In this document: positions 62,040 to 64,000 of the stretch, in pieces
Position numbering within the stretch: position 1 is the stretch's first letter
Layout: the number at the start of each line of letters is the position of its first letter
Source of the DNA: Nannizziopsis barbatae
Taxonomy: Eukaryota; Ascomycota; Eurotiomycetes; Onygenales; Nannizziopsiaceae
Assembly (NCBI GenBank): GCA_014964245.1
Contig: JACVYH010000004.1
Coordinates: 4,216,001-4,280,000, forward strand
Reading direction: 5' to 3'
DNA length: 64,000 bases
The notes under the pieces: model-generated
What the model saw: the letters and a program-made list of their open reading frames with translations, nothing else
The model's database searches: none
What the model was told of the DNA's origin: nothing
Translations under genes and position numbers: made by a program

Positions 62040-63823
62040 TTATAGTTTTGGGGCGGGGGAATCCTTTTTGAGCATTGCCTCTGCAACTTTGCGTCGTTGA
62101 ATCTTACCTATGGGTTACAGTCAGTATTTATTGTAGCGATTCATGTTCAAGAAAAATATCTTACCAGTTGCCGTTTTGGGGATTTCAGGAAGGATCCAAA
62201 TCTGATTAGTGCGGATGTTTCAATTAGCGACTCAACACGTAAAGGTGCTGAGATCAGCGCGAAATACTTACCTTCTTGGGAATTTTGAATTTCACCACCT
62301 TCTGAGAGATCTGAGCCGTGAGTTCATCCTCAGAGATGCTCCCCTTTTCCTTCAGGACTACTGCAACGCCAATGTTCTCCCCATAAGTCTCATCCGGAAT
62401 AGCAAATGACACTGCCTCCGCAACATGAGGATTCTGGGCAATAGTATTGTCAAGCTCAATGGGGCTGATTTTTTCTCCGCCTTTATTTATGAGCTCTTTA
62501 ATCCGACCAGTGATATAAACGAAGCCCGACTCATCTTTTTTACCCTGGTCACCAGTTCGGAAAAAGCCATTGTGGGTGAAAGATGATTTGTTGGCTGCAG
62601 GATTATTGAGATATCCTTTAGTGACGTTTTCACCGCGGATACAAATTTCACCTTCTGCACCTTGTGGGACTTCGTTACCTTCCTGGTCAAGGATTCTGAC
62701 ATCAACTCCTTGGCCAATTCCAACACTTCCAGGAATGCGTTTTCCTGGGGGCAAAGGATTACTAGTCATTTGATGGGCAGCCTCTGTCATAGCATACGCT
62801 TCTAAAACGGGTGCCTGAAAGGTTTTCTCTAAGTCGTGGAAGACTTTAGGAGAGAGAGGCGAAGAGCAGGAGCGAATAAAGCGGATCTTTGGCAACGGTG
62901 ACGGAGCTGCGGATTTGAGCAAGATCTGGTGAATAGTTGGAACGGCGGTGTACCAGTTTGCCCCGTAGGTTGTGAAATCGTGCCAAAACTCGGAGGCGGA
63001 GAATTTGGCTGGGACAATGGCAGATCCGCCAGATGATAGCGGTGCAAGGAACGCTGCCAGCAGCCCGTGAACATGAAACAAAGGCATCACGAGAAGGGTG
63101 CGATCCTGGGAGGTGAGAGTATACGTAGCTTGGATATTTCCTATTACAAGATGTGAGTTTCGGCAACATTGAGGACTCAGTTATACTTACTCATCGTTCT
63201 CGTCAAATTTTTATGAGTAAGAGGAACCTGATAAAAGCCGGTCAGCTTAAAGGAAGCTCGATGTGCTGTTTCTAGAGTATATTACTGACGGCCTTCGGTC
63301 TTCCTGTTGTTCCGCTCGTGTGCAAAACAAGGGCGATATCATCTGGCTGAGCAGTTTCAACCGCCTGGTTCTCCTTTCCCTTTAATTTTCCGGTTTCTTT
63401 GACGTCTAATACAAGGTCTTGACCATCCCAGTAGCATTCTGCAATGGCAGCATTATATTTCCGTGCGGCTCGAACAGCCGGCCCGCCCTGACTGTAAGAG
63501 CCCTTTGGAACAAGCGCCAGCGCTGAGCTCAAATCATCAATATAAAATTCGAATTCGTCTTGCTTGTAGGCAGGGTTCAGCGGCGCAGCGATTCCTCTTT
63601 GCCATGAAGTTGCTAAGAAGGAGACAATAAATTCGTAAGAGTTTGGCAAAGCGATGGAGACTGCAGAACCGTGTGTTATTCCCAATCCAGCCAACTTTTC
63701 CTGGAAAGAGAGGATATCGGTATGCAGTCGCTCGTATGTAATGGATAATGGCTTTGGTTTGCCTGGTATGATGATAGCAGTTCTCTGAGGCCCGCCAGAG
63801 ATGGAGTTGGCAAGAGTAGACAT
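62040..63823 (-). CDS. pcs60: oxalyl-CoA synthetase / acyl-CoA ligase (Pcs60 type)
   Basis: Five exons: 63823-63290, 63227-63191, 63140-62272, 62201-62165, 62107-62040, encoding 514 residues. The AMP-binding P-loop LHTSGTTGRPKAVPLTHKN is rebuilt across the first junction (donor GTCAGT). MPLFHVHGLLAAFLAPL, RFIRSCSSPLSPKVFHDLEK, LEAYAMTEAAHQMTSNPLPP, GFFRTGDQG, GRIKELINKGGEKISPIEL and PKTATGKIQRRKVAEA complete the ANL superfamily order. The middle section is characteristic of yeast Pcs60 and plant AAE3, which join oxalate to CoA. The protein ends PKL, a plausible but non-canonical PTS1 peroxisome signal. The ATG at 63823 begins the usual N terminus; an in-frame upstream ATG at 63976 would add 51 atypical residues. 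Confidence 0.92.
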
Positions 63824-64000
63824 GATAAACAGATTGTTCTTAACAAAAAAATTTGACCAAAAATTTTCAGATGAATATTGAAACCCGAAATCTATTTGCA
63901 ACTTGAGAACAAAAGAATTATATATACGCGGCCACAGCTCAGCCGTTGCTGAATATCGAAGCACGAAATGCGGCACTTCAGGTTTTGAAGTGACGTTCGG
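63824..64000. promoter_or_regulatory. promoter of the oxalyl-CoA synthetase gene
   Basis: Remaining 177 bp upstream of the minus-strand start. It contains a TATATATA-like sequence at about 63919-63926. Confidence 0.4.

Noticed and set aside
1..64000. CRISPR arrays, rRNA genes or a secondary-metabolite cluster
   Set aside because: No regularly spaced repeats, no rRNA sequence, and no polyketide, peptide-synthetase or terpene enzymes were seen.

Overview
The window reads as chromosomal DNA of a filamentous ascomycete, most likely an Aspergillaceae-type member of the Eurotiales. The genes carry many short introns (about 50-110 bp, GT..AG), and the encoded proteins are typical of that group: a SepH septation kinase, choline sulfatase, a secreted bicupin, a GPI-anchored secreted protein and a fungal guanine deaminase. 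Fourteen protein genes could be assembled exon by exon with phase-consistent junctions. Most are single-copy housekeeping genes and they do not form a pathway cluster.

Layout. 1-5.8 kb: no gene recognised. 5.8-21 kb: secreted bicupin (oxalate decarboxylase type), QCR7 and a mitochondrial NAD+/nucleotide carrier (divergent pair), a tRNA-Arg-like relic, an ABC1/ADCK1-Mcp2 type mitochondrial kinase-like protein, guanine deaminase and choline sulfatase. 21.35-33.46 kb: an extremely AT-rich block. 33.5-38.4 kb: no gene recognised. 38.4-58.4 kb: proline-rich secreted double-psi-beta-barrel protein, ribonucleotide reductase large subunit with three MCB boxes upstream, GPI-anchored 4-Cys protein, Yfh7-like P-loop kinase, an unknown disordered protein, dihydrofolate synthetase and SepH. 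59.0-60.4 kb: decayed Tc1/mariner element. 60.7-64 kb: YCII-domain protein and oxalyl-CoA synthetase (Pcs60 type).

The most interesting part is the AT-rich block. It is not amorphous. It is bounded by long terminal inverted repeats (at least about 0.9 kb per arm, outer ~140 bp about 92% alike) and flanked by an 11-bp direct repeat, GGGTCCAGTGG, at 21354-21364 and 33448-33458. That makes it a single 12,083-bp inserted element, decayed by C-to-T/G-to-A mutation. Inside are inward-facing fossil reading frames (one with five 10-codon repeats), a pair of ~234-bp LTR-like direct repeats and a GC-richer island that looks like a Copia-type LTR. The family is not identifiable from the surviving sequence; the target duplication length and long inverted repeats would fit a Mutator-like or an undescribed long-TIR element. 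CpG is almost absent both in this block and in the Tc1 relic.

A second recurrent signal is the 9-mer TACGGAGTA and its palindromic form, found at about ten intergenic places in the window. Two enzymes of oxalate metabolism (secreted decarboxylase and peroxisomal-type oxalyl-CoA synthetase) lie at opposite ends of the window, too far apart to call a cluster.
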